Origin: Streptomyces hygroscopicus
Lineage (GTDB): Bacteria > Actinomycetota > Actinomycetes > Streptomycetales > Streptomycetaceae
Length of the DNA stretch: 64,000 nucleotides
NCBI RefSeq assembly: GCF_026168105.1
Contig: NZ_LBMW01000028.1
Coordinates: forward strand, 49,781-113,780
Reading direction: 5' to 3'
Below are positions 63,408 through 64,000 of the stretch, in pieces; the stretch's first letter is position 1; every line of letters starts with the position of its first letter. The translations under genes and the position numbers were made by a program. Under the pieces are notes generated by a model. It saw only the letters and a list, made by a program, of their open reading frames with translations. It did no database searches and had not been told where the DNA came from.

Positions 63408-63968
63408 CTAGAGCAGTGCGCGGAACGGGTTCTCTTCGAGCGGTTTGGGCCGCTCGGTCACGGAAACCGGCGTGCGAACCAACCTCTTCGGTTCTGGCGC
63501 TGGCTCCGGGGCCTGCGTCGGTTCCGGACGATAGGCGTCCAGACGGACAACCCTTGCGCGGTTCTGTTCACGCTCCGCGCTGGCCGGCTGCGGCTCAGCG
63601 TGACGGGAAGTGTCCCGGTTCCTGTTGCTGTCCGTGCTGGCCGGCTGTGCCGCAGAGTCACCGGAACTGTCACCGCGGATTGAGAAAACGGTGGCCGGTC
63701 GGCCCGTCTTCCCCGACCGCTCCACAGTCACGACGATTCCCGGCAGGGCGCGAACCTCAGCGGCCGTCGCCCCGACGAACGGGAGAACCTGAGAGGACAT
63801 GGCCCGACCGCCGTGCATCTCGATCCGGGCCCGGACCTTGTCAGCGAGACTGAGTGGCTGTCGCTTCACCTTCGGAGAGGTAGCCCTCCCGGTGATGCGT
63901 ACGGCGTCCTGCACCGACCGCCGAACCAGAGTGAACGCGGCAGACAGCATCTCTCCCTTAGAGGTCAT
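63408..63968 (-). CDS. Hypothetical protein with basic N-terminal and Pro-rich C-terminal half
   Basis: 186 residues from ATG 63968. The first ~95 form a basic, possibly winged-helix segment (LSLADKVRARIEMHGGRAMS, ATAAEVRALPGIVVTVERSG, RPATVFSIRGDSS). The rest is disordered: Ser/Asn/Arg-rich, then Pro/Glu-rich (YRPEPTQAPEPAPEPKRLVR). Probably DNA-binding and plasmid- or AICE-borne (inference). The family is not recognised. Confidence 0.55.
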   Translation of the reverse strand: MTSKGEMLSAAFTLVRRSVQDAVRITGRATSPKVKRQPLSLADKVRARIEMHGGRAMSSQVLPFVGATAAEVRALPGIVVTVERSGKTGRPATVFSIRGDSSGDSAAQPASTDSNRNRDTSRHAEPQPASAEREQNRARVVRLDAYRPEPTQAPEPAPEPKRLVRTPVSVTERPKPLEENPFRALL

Positions 63969-64000
63969 CTCATTTGGGCTGTTCGATAAACTCCAGGTGT

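Overview
The window is high-GC actinobacterial DNA, almost certainly Streptomyces. The codon usage is typical, many genes overlap as ATGA or GTGA, GTG starts are common, and Streptomyces-type families such as DUF397/DUF5753, DUF6879 and SAM-IV occur. It reads as accessory or chromosome-arm DNA: intact catabolic operons are separated by many decayed insertion sequences and gene fragments.

1-8.9 kb: recombinase and IS remnants cut a photolyase gene that follows an SDR/DUF2867 gene. Next come an IS110 scrap fused to a frameshifted pRiA4b-type pseudogene, an XPB/Ssl2-type helicase-associated protein, a divergent gene of unknown function, and more transposase scraps. 9.0-18.4 kb: a coupled operon holds an APC permease, two DUF1989 proteins, a biotin-dependent urea/guanidine carboxylase and an allophanate hydrolase, followed by a TetR regulator. 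The two DUF1989 proteins suggest guanidine rather than urea is the substrate: carboxylation, deimination to allophanate, then hydrolysis to ammonia and CO2.

18.5-34.7 kb: this is an IS graveyard plus two polymorphic-toxin loci. The first (20.7-27.1 kb) is a complete operon of an SseB-like protein, a small helical protein, a 1569-residue RHS protein with a papain-fold C-terminal toxin, and an Imm35-like immunity protein. The second (32.8-34.7 kb) is the 3' end of an RHS gene with an ADP-ribosyltransferase-like tip, plus an internally duplicated probable immunity protein. A full IS3-type element, a full IS with 21-bp terminal repeats, and a secreted ricin-like protein lie between them.

34.7-56.5 kb: a sulfur-scavenging island. 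One operon carries a TauD-like dioxygenase, an SsuCBA-type transporter, a flavin monooxygenase and a broken ABC ATPase. A second carries two flavin monooxygenases, with another oxidoreductase and a DUF1684 protein downstream. A third carries a Dpp-type transporter and a flavin monooxygenase. Each is preceded by a short ORF with a conserved R-R-H-(I/V)-D motif and cysteines near its end, typical of actinobacterial cysteine-sensing leader peptides. The third also has an apparent SAM-IV riboswitch just upstream of its leader. Eroded neighbours fit the theme: the tails of a second TauD and of an arylsulfatase, a truncated IPNS-like oxygenase, and an O-acetylhomoserine sulfhydrylase fused in frame to the rear of an MFS exporter. 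A haloperoxidase/PAP2-type gene lies among them.

56.5-64 kb: further fragments (hydrolase, transposase, SUKH, istB) lead to a tRNA-Leu-like 3' end with short repeats. This may be the edge of an integrative element. Beyond it are DUF6879, XRE/DUF5753 and DUF397 genes in one operon and a set of small plasmid- or AICE-like genes, including a protein with a Cys-rich tail.
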